From an uncultured Bacteroides sp. (GTDB lineage Bacteria; Bacteroidota; Bacteroidia; Bacteroidales; Bacteroidaceae), in contig CAMTOQ010000004.1 of assembly GCA_947074205.1 (NCBI GenBank), positions 1 through 64,000 of the forward strand: 64,000 bases of DNA, given 5' to 3'. Below, one piece after another: positions 46,326-55,326 of this stretch. The translations under genes and the position numbers were made by a program. The notes beneath the pieces were generated by a model. It was not told where the DNA came from. It did not search any database and saw only the letters and a list, made by a program, of their open reading frames with translations. The number at the start of each line of letters is the position of its first letter. Position 1 is the stretch's first letter.

Positions 46326-49300
46326 TTAGAATGAAACATTTATACCACATACAAAGCTACGGCTCTTTGGATAGGCAGCATAGTCTATACCAGGAGTCAT
46401 AGCATTCTTTTTGCTCGAGGTATCTACTTCAGGGTCGGCTCCGGAGTACTTAGTAAAAGTAAGCAAGTTGTAGCCTGTAAAATACACACGTACATTTTCC
46501 AACCAAACCTTTCGAACAAGCTGCTTAGGTAAAGTATAACCCACAGATACGTTGTTTAGACGCAAGAATGATGCATCTTCTACTGCATAATCAAACAGCT
46601 GCATGGTAGTTACACCTACTGGATTGTAGATATTTGCATCAGCGTTCATTTCATTAAGACGGCTGATTAAGTTGTCAATTCCACCGTAAGCATTAATAAC
46701 AGTACTTGTTGGACGACCAAGGTTCAAGCCGGTAGAAGGATCAATCCAAGTATAACGGTTATCTAGGTTAAAGTCTGAGTTCAAGTTATAGCCCAATGAT
46801 GAACCTACGCGGAAAGCTGTTGCCAGCTTAGTTCCATTCACAAGTTTGTGTCCTAAGGAATAGTTAAAGAAGACAGTAAAGTCAAAGTTGTTCCAAGCAC
46901 CTGAGATACCGAAACCACCATTAACCGGGGCTACAGTATTTCCCAGTTTTTGCTTGATAGGCTCACCGCTTGCATCAACTTGAAATTTCAAACCACCGGG
47001 ATAATATTGCCCACCAGTGATAGTTGGTGATTTATCGGCCAAACCATCTTTAAGCGCCCAGCTTGCACCATTCCAAATTAATTCGCCATTAGGGTTATTT
47101 ACGTTATCATAGACCGTAAAGAAGCCATTGCTTTTATATCCCCAAACTTCACCAAGACTACCTCCTTTTTCTACACGAAAATCTTCGTATTTAGCAATTG
47201 TGGAACCAGCCCAATTAGAGCTTTGCCACGGATTGTCTGTATTTAGTTCATCGATACGGTTTTTATTGTATGCGATGTTCATATTGAAGTCTAGGTTGAA
47301 ATTCTTGTTAGAAATCAACACTGCATTTAGCTGCAATTCAAGACCTTTATTAGATGTTTTACCAAAATTCTGGTATTGATAAGAGTAACCTGTGTCTCCA
47401 GGAATCTCTGTTCGCATCAAAAGATCGCTAGTGGTATTCCAATATGCATCAATGCTACCCGAGAGGCGATTGTTCCAAAGCCCAAAGTCGAAACCTATAT
47501 TACGGGTAATTGTAGTTTCCCATTTAAGTTTTGAATTAGGGAGAGTAGTCTGATGTTCCAACATTGGGCTGTAAATCTCACCGAAGTATGGGCCTTTAGA
47601 TGAAGCCGCAGCCATTGAATAAGTGGTATACATCAAACCGGCAGGGATACGGTTGTTACCAGCCATACCAAAAGATGCACGGAACTTCAAACTAGATAGC
47701 CAATTGTGAGTGCCAGCCATAAACTTTTCTTCGCTCATACGCCATGCGAATGCAGCTGATGGAAAGTAACCCCAACGTTCACCCTTCGTAAATTTAGAAG
47801 AACCGTCGGCACGCATAGTAGCAGTGAACAGGTAGCGGTCCATCAATGTATAGTTAACACGACCAAAGAAAGATACCATGTTATCATTGATACCAATAGT
47901 ACTTTGCGTAGGATGAGTATTACCCGCAGCACCCATATTGGCAATGATTTCATCCTTAGTCATGGACGTAGGAAATGCTGTCGCAGTCATGATGTGTTCT
48001 ACATCACGAGAGTTGGATATTTCTTCACCAATCATTGCATCGAAGCGGTCGCGACCACCAAAGAAAGTTGTGTTATAACTCACGGTAGTGGCATTTCTCC
48101 AGTTATTATTCTTCAAACGAATCAATACAGCTTGAGGCATACCATTGTCACCAAGATTAGAGTTTTGTACAGCCTCCTTTTCCCATACTTGATCAGTATC
48201 AAGACGACGGAAACCATATCCAAATTCTGTTCGAACTCTAAAGCCTTTGAATGGTCTCCAATCCAAACCTACGTTGTAGTTTTGCTTAAAGTCTTTACGT
48301 CTCTTGTAGGTTGCATCAAGACGTTCAAGAGGACTATATTGACGGGTAGAGTTAGACTCGTCATCATCCTCTAATGATACTGTGATGGGGTCAACCGGGC
48401 GGAAACGAACAGCATTAGCCACGATTGAGTTGGTAGCATTAGACTCGTTGCTATCCGCTCCACCGCCAAGACCATCGATACGTGTATTGACCAAGCGAGC
48501 ATTAAAGTCTAACTTAATCCACTTATTGATATCCGTATTAATCTTTGCATTGATATTATCCTTGGAGAAACCAGAAAGACGCATGATACTTTTCTCGTTA
48601 TTTCTAGAATAAGAGATAGAGAATTTAGTCTCCTTAGTACCACCACTAATACTGATATTGTACTGCTGTTGTGTTCCTGTTCTACCAAAAATTTCCTTCT
48701 GATATTCTTGCCCGTTACGAGATTTCCAAATATCAAGATCCGTGAACTCGCCATAACCAACAGAACCTTGCTCATATTGGTAGAAGGCATAATTGTAAGG
48801 GTCCATCGTCTTGGTCAGTTTTGCAACCTTCCTCCAGCCTATAGAAGCACCTAAGCTTACCTGAACTTTACCTTCTTTACCCGATTTGGTTGTGATAATA
48901 ATTACACCATTTGCACCACGAGCACCATAGATTGCAGTAGATGAAGCATCCTTCAACACGTCGATAGATTGAATATCAGTAGGCGCGATGTCACTAATAC
49001 TATTTACCGGGAAACCGTCTACGATATAAAGTGGAGAGTTATCTTGAGATAAGGAACCTCCACCACGAACGCGAATCTTCACATCTGCATCTGGCGAACC
49101 TTCTGTAGTAGCAATAGACACACCGGCTAATTTACCAATCAAAGCCTCAGAAGCACTAGATACAGGTATAGATTCAAGCTGTTTTGCACCTACCGAAGCC
49201 ACAGAACCAGTAAGGTCTCTCTTGGCCACAGTAGCATAACCAATTACTACAACATCATCCAGAACTTCAGAGTCTTCCTCAAGAGTTACATTCACAGTCG

Positions 49301-49586
49301 TTTGTCCTTTCACAGGTACTTCTGCAGACTTCAAACCGATGTAAGAGAAAACAAGAGTAGCATTAGAAGGAACCTTTAGAGAGTAGTCACCATCAAGGTT
49401 GGTTACAGTACCATTTGATGTATTCCCTTTTTCAATGACCGAGGCTCCAATTACAGGTTCACCAGTCGAATCAATGACATTACCCGTAACGGTAATAGTC
49501 TGCGCCGAAAGGTTAAACGAAAGCGACGCAAATAACATGAGCATCACAATGCGCATGTTTTTCGCTTGGTTAAAGAAACTTTGCAT
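46326..49586 (-). CDS. SusC-like TonB-dependent transporter
   Basis: A 1,086-residue outer-membrane transporter. Signal peptide to LSAQ, carboxypeptidase-regulatory-like domain (about 32-110, GNVIDSTGEPVIGASVIEKG), the SusC junction DEVVVIGY-type segment DDVVVIGYATVAKRDLTGSV, plug with IRVRGGGSLSQDNSPLYIVDG, and a long barrel. ATG at 49586 is chosen because it leads directly into the signal peptide; ATG 49619 would add 11 polar residues. First gene of the operon with the SusD-like and beta-helix lipoproteins; the partner enzyme is the pectate lyase at 38520-40238. Confidence 0.95.
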   Translation of the reverse strand: MQSFFNQAKNMRIVMLMLFASLSFNLSAQTITVTGNVIDSTGEPVIGASVIEKGNTSNGTVTNLDGDYSLKVPSNATLVFSYIGLKSAEVPVKGQTTVNVTLEEDSEVLDDVVVIGYATVAKRDLTGSVASVGAKQLESIPVSSASEALIGKLAGVSIATTEGSPDADVKIRVRGGGSLSQDNSPLYIVDGFPVNSISDIAPTDIQSIDVLKDASSTAIYGARGANGVIIITTKSGKEGKVQVSLGASIGWRKVAKLTKTMDPYNYAFYQYEQGSVGYGEFTDLDIWKSRNGQEYQKEIFGRTGTQQQYNISISGGTKETKFSISYSRNNEKSIMRLSGFSKDNINAKINTDINKWIKLDFNARLVNTRIDGLGGGADSNESNATNSIVANAVRFRPVDPITVSLEDDDESNSTRQYSPLERLDATYKRRKDFKQNYNVGLDWRPFKGFRVRTEFGYGFRRLDTDQVWEKEAVQNSNLGDNGMPQAVLIRLKNNNWRNATTVSYNTTFFGGRDRFDAMIGEEISNSRDVEHIMTATAFPTSMTKDEIIANMGAAGNTHPTQSTIGINDNMVSFFGRVNYTLMDRYLFTATMRADGSSKFTKGERWGYFPSAAFAWRMSEEKFMAGTHNWLSSLKFRASFGMAGNNRIPAGLMYTTYSMAAASSKGPYFGEIYSPMLEHQTTLPNSKLKWETTITRNIGFDFGLWNNRLSGSIDAYWNTTSDLLMRTEIPGDTGYSYQYQNFGKTSNKGLELQLNAVLISNKNFNLDFNMNIAYNKNRIDELNTDNPWQSSNWAGSTIAKYEDFRVEKGGSLGEVWGYKSNGFFTVYDNVNNPNGELIWNGASWALKDGLADKSPTITGGQYYPGGLKFQVDASGEPIKQKLGNTVAPVNGGFGISGAWNNFDFTVFFNYSLGHKLVNGTKLATAFRVGSSLGYNLNSDFNLDNRYTWIDPSTGLNLGRPTSTVINAYGGIDNLISRLNEMNADANIYNPVGVTTMQLFDYAVEDASFLRLNNVSVGYTLPKQLVRKVWLENVRVYFTGYNLLTFTKYSGADPEVDTSSKKNAMTPGIDYAAYPKSRSFVCGINVSF

Positions 49587-49822
49587 GTTAATAAAGTAAG
49601 TTATTATATGATTATTCATGGGTTTAGGTAGGCAATTAATCCTCAGCTAATACAAGTCGTGATAGACCATTACCATATACCTAAAACCTATTTTAAATAT
49701 AAATGTTCAATTCATATATTTTTAATCACATGTGTTACATTAAAGTCAAATAAATATTAATACAACAGAACCTTTTTTATTAATAACATTGATGTTTAGT
49801 GTGTTACGAGCAAGAGGAGTAG

Positions 49823-49830
49823 CAAACATA
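49823..49830 (-). promoter_or_regulatory. Possible promoter -7 element for the susC operon
   Basis: TATGTTTG on the minus strand is the only TAnnTTTG in the 531-nt gap 49587-50117. It would give a leader of about 230 nt. No -33 TTG at the right spacing. Apart from this and the terminator at 50061-50095, I see nothing in the gap. Confidence 0.25.
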
Positions 49831-50060
49831 TTCGTATCTGTAAAGTTTAAATTGGATTCTAGCAAATCTTAAATCTTAGGTAATATGTTATGACTCAATA
49901 GTATAATATATTTTACAGAATTTTAATAGGCGGCTGATAATTTTGAGCATAATTAATCAGCAAGCTTTCTTCCCAAAAGCGTGTTCTGTTTCGTAGATTT
50001 CACAATTGGTTGAGCAGTGAATACGGTAATTTTCAAAGTATTAATTTAGCCATTTAAGTA

Positions 50061-50095
50061 AAAAGCCCTGCAAACATTACGAATGCAGGGCTTTT
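50061..50095 (-). terminator. Terminator of the nucleobase-uptake operon
   Basis: AAAAGCCCTGCA (50061-50072) pairs with TGCAGGGCTTTT (50084-50095) over an 11-nt loop, with T-rich flanks; 23 nt past the permease stop. Confidence 0.8.
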
Positions 50096-50117
50096 ATCAT
50101 ATACAATTGTCTTTCTA

Positions 50118-51410
50118 TCAAATATAGATATATTTCAGTATGAACAGGATTGCCAAGATATACATCATTGGAGTGATCTTTTTAAAACGTCCGCTAAGTA
50201 AATTAAGAATAACGTAACTTATCATTCCCAACAAGATACCATCAGAGATTGAGTAAGTTAGTGGCATCATTATCACACAGATAAATGCTGGGATTGATTC
50301 TGAGAAGCGGTCAAAATCAATCAGCTTAATAGGTGACATCATGAAAAGACCTACCAAAATCAAGACTGGAGCTGTTGCTGCAGAAGGGATAGCTAAGAAT
50401 ATAGGAGAAAACAGTAGTGAAACCCCAAAGCAAATTGCAACTGTGAAGGCGGTAAGACCGGTACGGCCTCCTTGCGCAACACCAGAAGCACTCTCCACAT
50501 AAGTGGTAGTGGTAGATGTACCCATACAAGCACCAGCAAGTGTAGCTATAGCATCTGCCATAAAGGCTTGTTTAATTCTTGGAATCTTTCCATCAGGTTG
50601 CATCATATTTGCCTTAGTAGCTACACCCACAAGAGTACCAATAGTATCGAACATATCGACAAACAAGAAGGTAAATACAATTACTACCATATTCATAGAG
50701 AAGATTTCATCCCATTGAAACTGCAACCAAATAGGCTCGAGCGATGAAGGCAACGAGACTAAACCACCGTAGGTGGTAATACCCATAGGTATACCTATCA
50801 AGGTTGTAAGAAGGATACCCAACAACAAACCGCCGGGAACATTTTTAATGACAAGCATTCCGGTGATAGCAATACCGATGATAGCCAACAAAGCACTACC
50901 CTGCGTTATATCTCCTAGGGCAACAAGCGTAGCGTCATTGTTTATAATCAATCCCGCATTTTGCAAACCAATAAAGGCTATAAACAGACCAATACCGGCA
51001 CCAATAGCATTCTTAAGAGTTACAGGTATCGCATTCACGATAGCCTCGCGTAGGTTGGTGAGTGTCAGAATCACAAAAATAATACCTTCAATCAAAATAG
51101 CTGTTAGAGCAAATTGCCAAGAATGACCCATACCCAAACAAACTGAGAATACAAAAAAGGCATTTAGTCCCATACCCGGTGCTAAAGCAAAAGGGAGTTT
51201 CGCCCAAAAGGCCATAACAAGGGTACCAATAATTGCAGCTAAAGCTGTAGCAGTAAACACTGAGTTAGCAGGCATCCCACACATGGCAAACATATTGGGA
51301 TTCACAGCCAAAATGTAAGACATAGTCAGGAAGGTAGTTATACCTGCTAGGACCTCGGTTTTTATCGTATTTTTTGCAGGGTCAAACCCAAATAATTTTT
51401 TAAGCATCAT
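50118..51410 (-). CDS. NCS2 purine permease (AzgA/PbuG type)
   Basis: A 430-residue inner-membrane protein with about 12-14 helices. The start MLKKLFGFDPAKNTIKTEVLAGITTFLTMSYILAVNP, then APGMGLNAFF, is typical of the hypoxanthine/guanine/adenine branch of NCS2. GTSTTTTYVESASGVAQGGRTG contains the conserved substrate-region segment. Last of a three-gene nucleobase uptake operon. Confidence 0.9.
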   Translation of the reverse strand: MMLKKLFGFDPAKNTIKTEVLAGITTFLTMSYILAVNPNMFAMCGMPANSVFTATALAAIIGTLVMAFWAKLPFALAPGMGLNAFFVFSVCLGMGHSWQFALTAILIEGIIFVILTLTNLREAIVNAIPVTLKNAIGAGIGLFIAFIGLQNAGLIINNDATLVALGDITQGSALLAIIGIAITGMLVIKNVPGGLLLGILLTTLIGIPMGITTYGGLVSLPSSLEPIWLQFQWDEIFSMNMVVIVFTFLFVDMFDTIGTLVGVATKANMMQPDGKIPRIKQAFMADAIATLAGACMGTSTTTTYVESASGVAQGGRTGLTAFTVAICFGVSLLFSPIFLAIPSAATAPVLILVGLFMMSPIKLIDFDRFSESIPAFICVIMMPLTYSISDGILLGMISYVILNLLSGRFKKITPMMYILAILFILKYIYI

Positions 51411-51431
51411 ATCTATTCTATGTTTTAGTTA

Positions 51432-52169
51432 TTAAAAGGTCCACTTTGCAGCAAGTGTAGGAATAGCATAGAAACCTTTACCCACAAAGTTGTTAGACAA
51501 CTCCAACTCGGTACCAAAGCTTAAGTTCACATCATCCCAACCTTTTATTTTATTGAGGTTCACCCAAAACTGTGGCTCACTAAGGAAAATAAATTCTGTA
51601 TTCATCCAGGGACGATGCTCACGCCAAAAGTCGAAAAAGCCCGAGAAAGTACACCAGCCTTGTGCAAACTGAATACCCCAAACACCTGTTATCTGGAAGT
51701 TTTGTTCCTGTTTTTTATTTTCAGTATCTACAGTGCGAGGGATGTATTTGTACATCACGCTAAGCGACCATGTTTTAGAGTAGTCCTTGCTGTGTCCTGA
51801 ATATGTAGGACCTAACAACCAAGCATTATTGAATGAGCTAACCTTGCTATTCAATCCACCATCAAACTCCACATGTACAGACAGCCAATTTAGTTTTGAT
51901 TGTTGCCAAAAATTAAACTCACGTGATATTTCCCAATAAGCGCCTACCACTTTTTTGTTGTAATCCATATCCACAAAGAAGTAAGTACTACCCCACTTGT
52001 CGGGCTTGAACATTTCTACAGTTGTAGTCATTGGAGCACGGTCGGCAGCATCACCATCAAGATCACTGTAGAGCATTCTACCAAAATCATAGTGAAACTG
52101 AATGTTTTGAGCTTGCATAGCAAATGCAAGGGTCAAAAATGATACGATTAATAAAGTTGTCCTTTTCAT
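51432..52169 (-). CDS. DUF5020 / Tsx-like outer-membrane channel
   Basis: A 245-residue protein with signal peptide (AFAMQAQ) and amphipathic beta-strands ending in an aromatic C-terminus (LAAKWTF), as for a 12-strand barrel. The pattern (FHYDFGRMLYSDLDG, STYFFVDMDYN, GAYWEISREFNFW) matches the DUF5020 group, related to nucleoside-specific Tsx channels. Its place between two nucleobase permeases supports passage of nucleosides or bases through the outer membrane. Confidence 0.8.
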   Translation of the reverse strand: MKRTTLLIVSFLTLAFAMQAQNIQFHYDFGRMLYSDLDGDAADRAPMTTTVEMFKPDKWGSTYFFVDMDYNKKVVGAYWEISREFNFWQQSKLNWLSVHVEFDGGLNSKVSSFNNAWLLGPTYSGHSKDYSKTWSLSVMYKYIPRTVDTENKKQEQNFQITGVWGIQFAQGWCTFSGFFDFWREHRPWMNTEFIFLSEPQFWVNLNKIKGWDDVNLSFGTELELSNNFVGKGFYAIPTLAAKWTF

Positions 52170-52198
52170 TATAGTTATGTAATTATTGAATGTTGCGA

Positions 52199-53545
52199 TT
52201 ATAGTTCAAGGTTCATAGATGTATCACCTTTTTCATTTATACCGAACTCATAGTCTTTGCCCGGTAAAATAGCGTTAAGGCCTACTCCAACAATAGCAGC
52301 TACAGCCAAGCCTGATAAGTGAGTAAATCCAATAGAGATAGATGAAGTTTCTGTGCCATATTGTATACCAATAGCTAAAACCAAAATAAGTGCTGCAACA
52401 ATAACATTGCGAGATTTAGAGAAGTCGACCTGATTTTCTACTACGTTGCGCACACCTACGGCTGATATCATACCATATAGAACCAACGAAACACCACCCA
52501 TAGTAGCAACTGGCATCGCACTGACTAAAGCCGCAAACTTAGGACTGAAAGAGAAGATTATTGCAAAAACAGCTGCTATACGAATCACTCGTGTATCGAA
52601 CACGCGAGTAAGGTTCAATACGCCTGTATTTTCACCATAAGTAGTGTTGGCAGGGGCACCAAAAAGGGAAGCCAGAGCTGTTGCAACTCCATCACCCATC
52701 AATGTACGATGTAGACCCGGCTCAGTCAAATAGTTCTTTCCTACAGTAGAAGAGATAGCACACATATCACCAATATGCTCTACTATAGTCGCCAAAGCAA
52801 TGGGCATAATAGTTAGGATGGATGCAATAATCAAACTAAAATTAGGGTTCTGAATGATAGGCCAGATGGTTTCTTGCTGCTGGAAAGGTAGCCCCAACCA
52901 AGATGCAGATTGAACAGTAGCAAAATCGACACCACCCAATATAGCAGCTAATAAGTAGGAGCCAATAACACCTAAAAGAATTGGAATAATTTTAATCATT
53001 CCTTTCCCCCATATATTACAAACAACTACAATAACGATTGCTGTAACGGCTATTAACCAGTTGTCTTGACAGCTTGAGATGGCTGTGCCCGAAAGTGTCA
53101 AACCAATACTTATAATGATAGGGCCGGTGACAATTGGTGGAAAGTATTTCATTACTCTTTTTGTGCCATATACTTTTATAAGAGCAGCTACAAGGAAATA
53201 GACCAAGCCTGCAAAAAACACCCCGATACAAGCATAAGGCAATGATTCGGCTTGTGATAGCCCATACTCTTTACCTAATACCACCACAGTTCCATATCCA
53301 CCTAAAAAAGCAAATGACGAGCCTAGGAATGCAGGAACTTTGTATTTGGTCAAAACATGAAATAGAAGAGTACCCAAACCGGCAAAAAGTAGTGTGGCCG
53401 AAACAGAGAGCCCAGTAATGGCTGGAACCAAAACAGTAGCACCAAACATTGCAAACATGTGCTGAAGCCCTAGAAGCATCATTCTTGGACGACCAAGAGA
53501 ACGTGCATCGGTTATGCAATCGTCTTTAGTTGATAATTTTTCCAT
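52199..53545 (-). CDS. Uracil-xanthine NCS2 permease
   Basis: A 448-residue inner-membrane symporter with about 14 helices: MMLLGLQHMFAMFGATVLVP at the start, FLGSSFAFLG, and NTTYGENTGVLNLTRVFD with the conserved substrate-binding segment of the UraA/XanQ branch. ATG at 53545 (MEKLSTKDD) is used; the longer frame to 53659 runs through the hairpin in the leader. Whether it prefers uracil or xanthine is undecided. Confidence 0.9.
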   Translation of the reverse strand: MEKLSTKDDCITDARSLGRPRMMLLGLQHMFAMFGATVLVPAITGLSVSATLLFAGLGTLLFHVLTKYKVPAFLGSSFAFLGGYGTVVVLGKEYGLSQAESLPYACIGVFFAGLVYFLVAALIKVYGTKRVMKYFPPIVTGPIIISIGLTLSGTAISSCQDNWLIAVTAIVIVVVCNIWGKGMIKIIPILLGVIGSYLLAAILGGVDFATVQSASWLGLPFQQQETIWPIIQNPNFSLIIASILTIMPIALATIVEHIGDMCAISSTVGKNYLTEPGLHRTLMGDGVATALASLFGAPANTTYGENTGVLNLTRVFDTRVIRIAAVFAIIFSFSPKFAALVSAMPVATMGGVSLVLYGMISAVGVRNVVENQVDFSKSRNVIVAALILVLAIGIQYGTETSSISIGFTHLSGLAVAAIVGVGLNAILPGKDYEFGINEKGDTSMNLEL

Positions 53546-53593
53546 TGTAATATCTAAATATATTGTTTCTGATAAATTGTGCCTTCTATTTAT

Positions 53594-53633
53594 ATATAAA
53601 CCCCATTTGCTTGGAGGCAAATAGGGTTTATAT
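53594..53633 (-). promoter_or_regulatory. 17-bp hairpin in the permease leader
   Basis: Positions 53594-53610 and 53617-53633 form a stem with one mismatch (core ATATAAACCC / GGGTTTATAT) and a 6-nt loop, 48 nt upstream of the start codon. No T-run follows, so it is not an ordinary terminator; it could be an RNA control structure or a repressor site. Confidence 0.5.
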
Positions 53634-53660
53634 CGTATGTAAAATCCGATTTCTTGCATT

Positions 53661-53668
53661 CAAATATA
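53661..53668 (-). promoter_or_regulatory. Promoter -7 element for the nucleobase-uptake operon
   Basis: Minus-strand TATATTTG, an exact -7 match, placing the hairpin at 53594-53633 within an approximately 110-nt leader. The gap 53546-53881 (336 nt) holds nothing else I can identify. Confidence 0.4.
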
Positions 53669-53881
53669 GATTGCAACTTAGGGTTTTCATTAGAGTTTAA
53701 ATCAGGTTTTTAGAATTAACTTTGCAAAGTTATCAATTATCTTAATAGATAGCAAGAAAAGTTGCAAATAGCTAGAAATAAAATGACTATCACCTAAAAG
53801 TGGAGCATTAAAGCTTCTTCCATTGACATCTGTCACTTTTAACGAAAAAAGCAGTATGTTAGACAAATTAAAGGTTGAAAA

Positions 53882-55303
53882 CTAAAAACGTTTGCGCACC
53901 TTTAGCTGAAACCCAATATTATCACCGTAAATACTACCAGTATCGAAAGCAGCCGATGCCTTAAATCCCCACCCTTCTAGTTTATGGGGGAAATAGGCAA
54001 ATTCTACAAAGCCAGAGAAGTTATCTAGTACTTCTAAAGTAGGCTTAAAAGGTGTACCCCAAGTGCGATTAAAGGTCATCTTTGCTCGGTAACTCCAATC
54101 ACGAGCAAAATCTCCTTTCCAAGCTAAGTGTACTGCCTTGACACGATTGAGAAGAAAGCGCAAGTCACCATCGGCATTGTAGAGTGGAGAAGCAATAAGC
54201 GGTGTGCCTAGCCCCATCCCCCAATGCGACCAACCTGCATAATAGAAATGATTATAGTAGTCGTCTGCTCCACCCGTCTTTGTTGCATCGCTAAAGTCCA
54301 ATCCGTGCAGTGGGCCACTTTGATGAGTCGATTGAAAATATTCGAGCACCATTCCATTAATGGCCTGCCGTTTTGTTGTTTTAAATTCTATTCCCCACAA
54401 ACCGTCCATACCATTCTGCTTTCCCATACCAGATAGATCATCAAAATAGTTCTCAAGGTAAGCACTGAAGGTATAATCAGCATCTTTATAAGTAACTTTA
54501 AAGTGTTCGCTACCTAGATAGTTGCCATTAAAATACTCTCCTTCCCCACCATTCATAGGAATAAGAGCCGAGATATAATCTTTAAAACCACTACCCAAAT
54601 CTTCAACAGTCACTCCGTTTTCTATTACTAGACCACCAAACTGATCGTCGATAGTCATACCTACATCGAAGCTCCATTTACTTTGAGGTTTGGCAATCTT
54701 AAAGAAGAAGCTCTTATGATGATACTTAACTTTCTTGACGAATTGATGATTCACGCGGCGATGATCTTGGAGATACTTGCCATCAGTAAACCATCCATAA
54801 GACAACTCTGCTTTGAACTGGAGCCAAGGCCATAAGTAAACATAGTCAAATACGCCTAGTGCAATCTGTGGTATAGGACGCGCATTGCCCGACCAAGTCA
54901 AACCACCACTGCTCAGTTCCTGATTGAGTAGAGGGGATTCAATCTCGCGTAAACCGGCCCATGCGCCTATCCATTTGTAACGGACATCAGCGTATCCTTG
55001 TTGCAACATAAAGACAGACTCAAAGCCATAAGCCACACCTAGATCTACACCTGCATCTACTCGCCATGCTTCATTTATCGTGTCTTTATAGAAAACACCA
55101 CCTCGCAAATAGGTATTATTCTTTAGTGACGAGAATCCGTGTTGCAAACTATTTTGCCATAGGGGCACGTAGTCACCGGCATATATAGTGGTACCAAACT
55201 CAGCAAAAGTGTCGAGCGATTGAGCACACACACCTGTGTTTAACATTAAGCTTACTGCTAACACTAGTAGTAGGTTACATCTATTTTTTATCAACTTCAA
55301 CAT
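53882..55303 (-). CDS. wzi: Capsule assembly Wzi-family outer-membrane protein
   Basis: A 473-residue predicted 18-strand outer-membrane barrel that in relatives helps attach capsule polysaccharide to the cell surface. Signal peptide to GVCAQ; the body shows Wzi-like strands (GLREIESPLLNQELSSGGLTW, FDYVYLWPWLQFKAEL) and an aromatic C-terminus (LKVRKRF). ATG at 55303 (MLKLIKNRCNLLLVL) is chosen because the upstream start at 55339 overlaps the glycosyltransferase gene and adds a polar extension. Last gene of the exopolysaccharide operon. Confidence 0.85.
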   Translation of the reverse strand: MLKLIKNRCNLLLVLAVSLMLNTGVCAQSLDTFAEFGTTIYAGDYVPLWQNSLQHGFSSLKNNTYLRGGVFYKDTINEAWRVDAGVDLGVAYGFESVFMLQQGYADVRYKWIGAWAGLREIESPLLNQELSSGGLTWSGNARPIPQIALGVFDYVYLWPWLQFKAELSYGWFTDGKYLQDHRRVNHQFVKKVKYHHKSFFFKIAKPQSKWSFDVGMTIDDQFGGLVIENGVTVEDLGSGFKDYISALIPMNGGEGEYFNGNYLGSEHFKVTYKDADYTFSAYLENYFDDLSGMGKQNGMDGLWGIEFKTTKRQAINGMVLEYFQSTHQSGPLHGLDFSDATKTGGADDYYNHFYYAGWSHWGMGLGTPLIASPLYNADGDLRFLLNRVKAVHLAWKGDFARDWSYRAKMTFNRTWGTPFKPTLEVLDNFSGFVEFAYFPHKLEGWGFKASAAFDTGSIYGDNIGFQLKVRKRF

Positions 55304-55326
55304 GAAATTCTTAGAATTAGTTGTAT

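Noticed and set aside
47904..48374. 156-codon frame antisense to susC
   Set aside because: Covered by the SusC barrel coding sequence; composition is that of a shadow.
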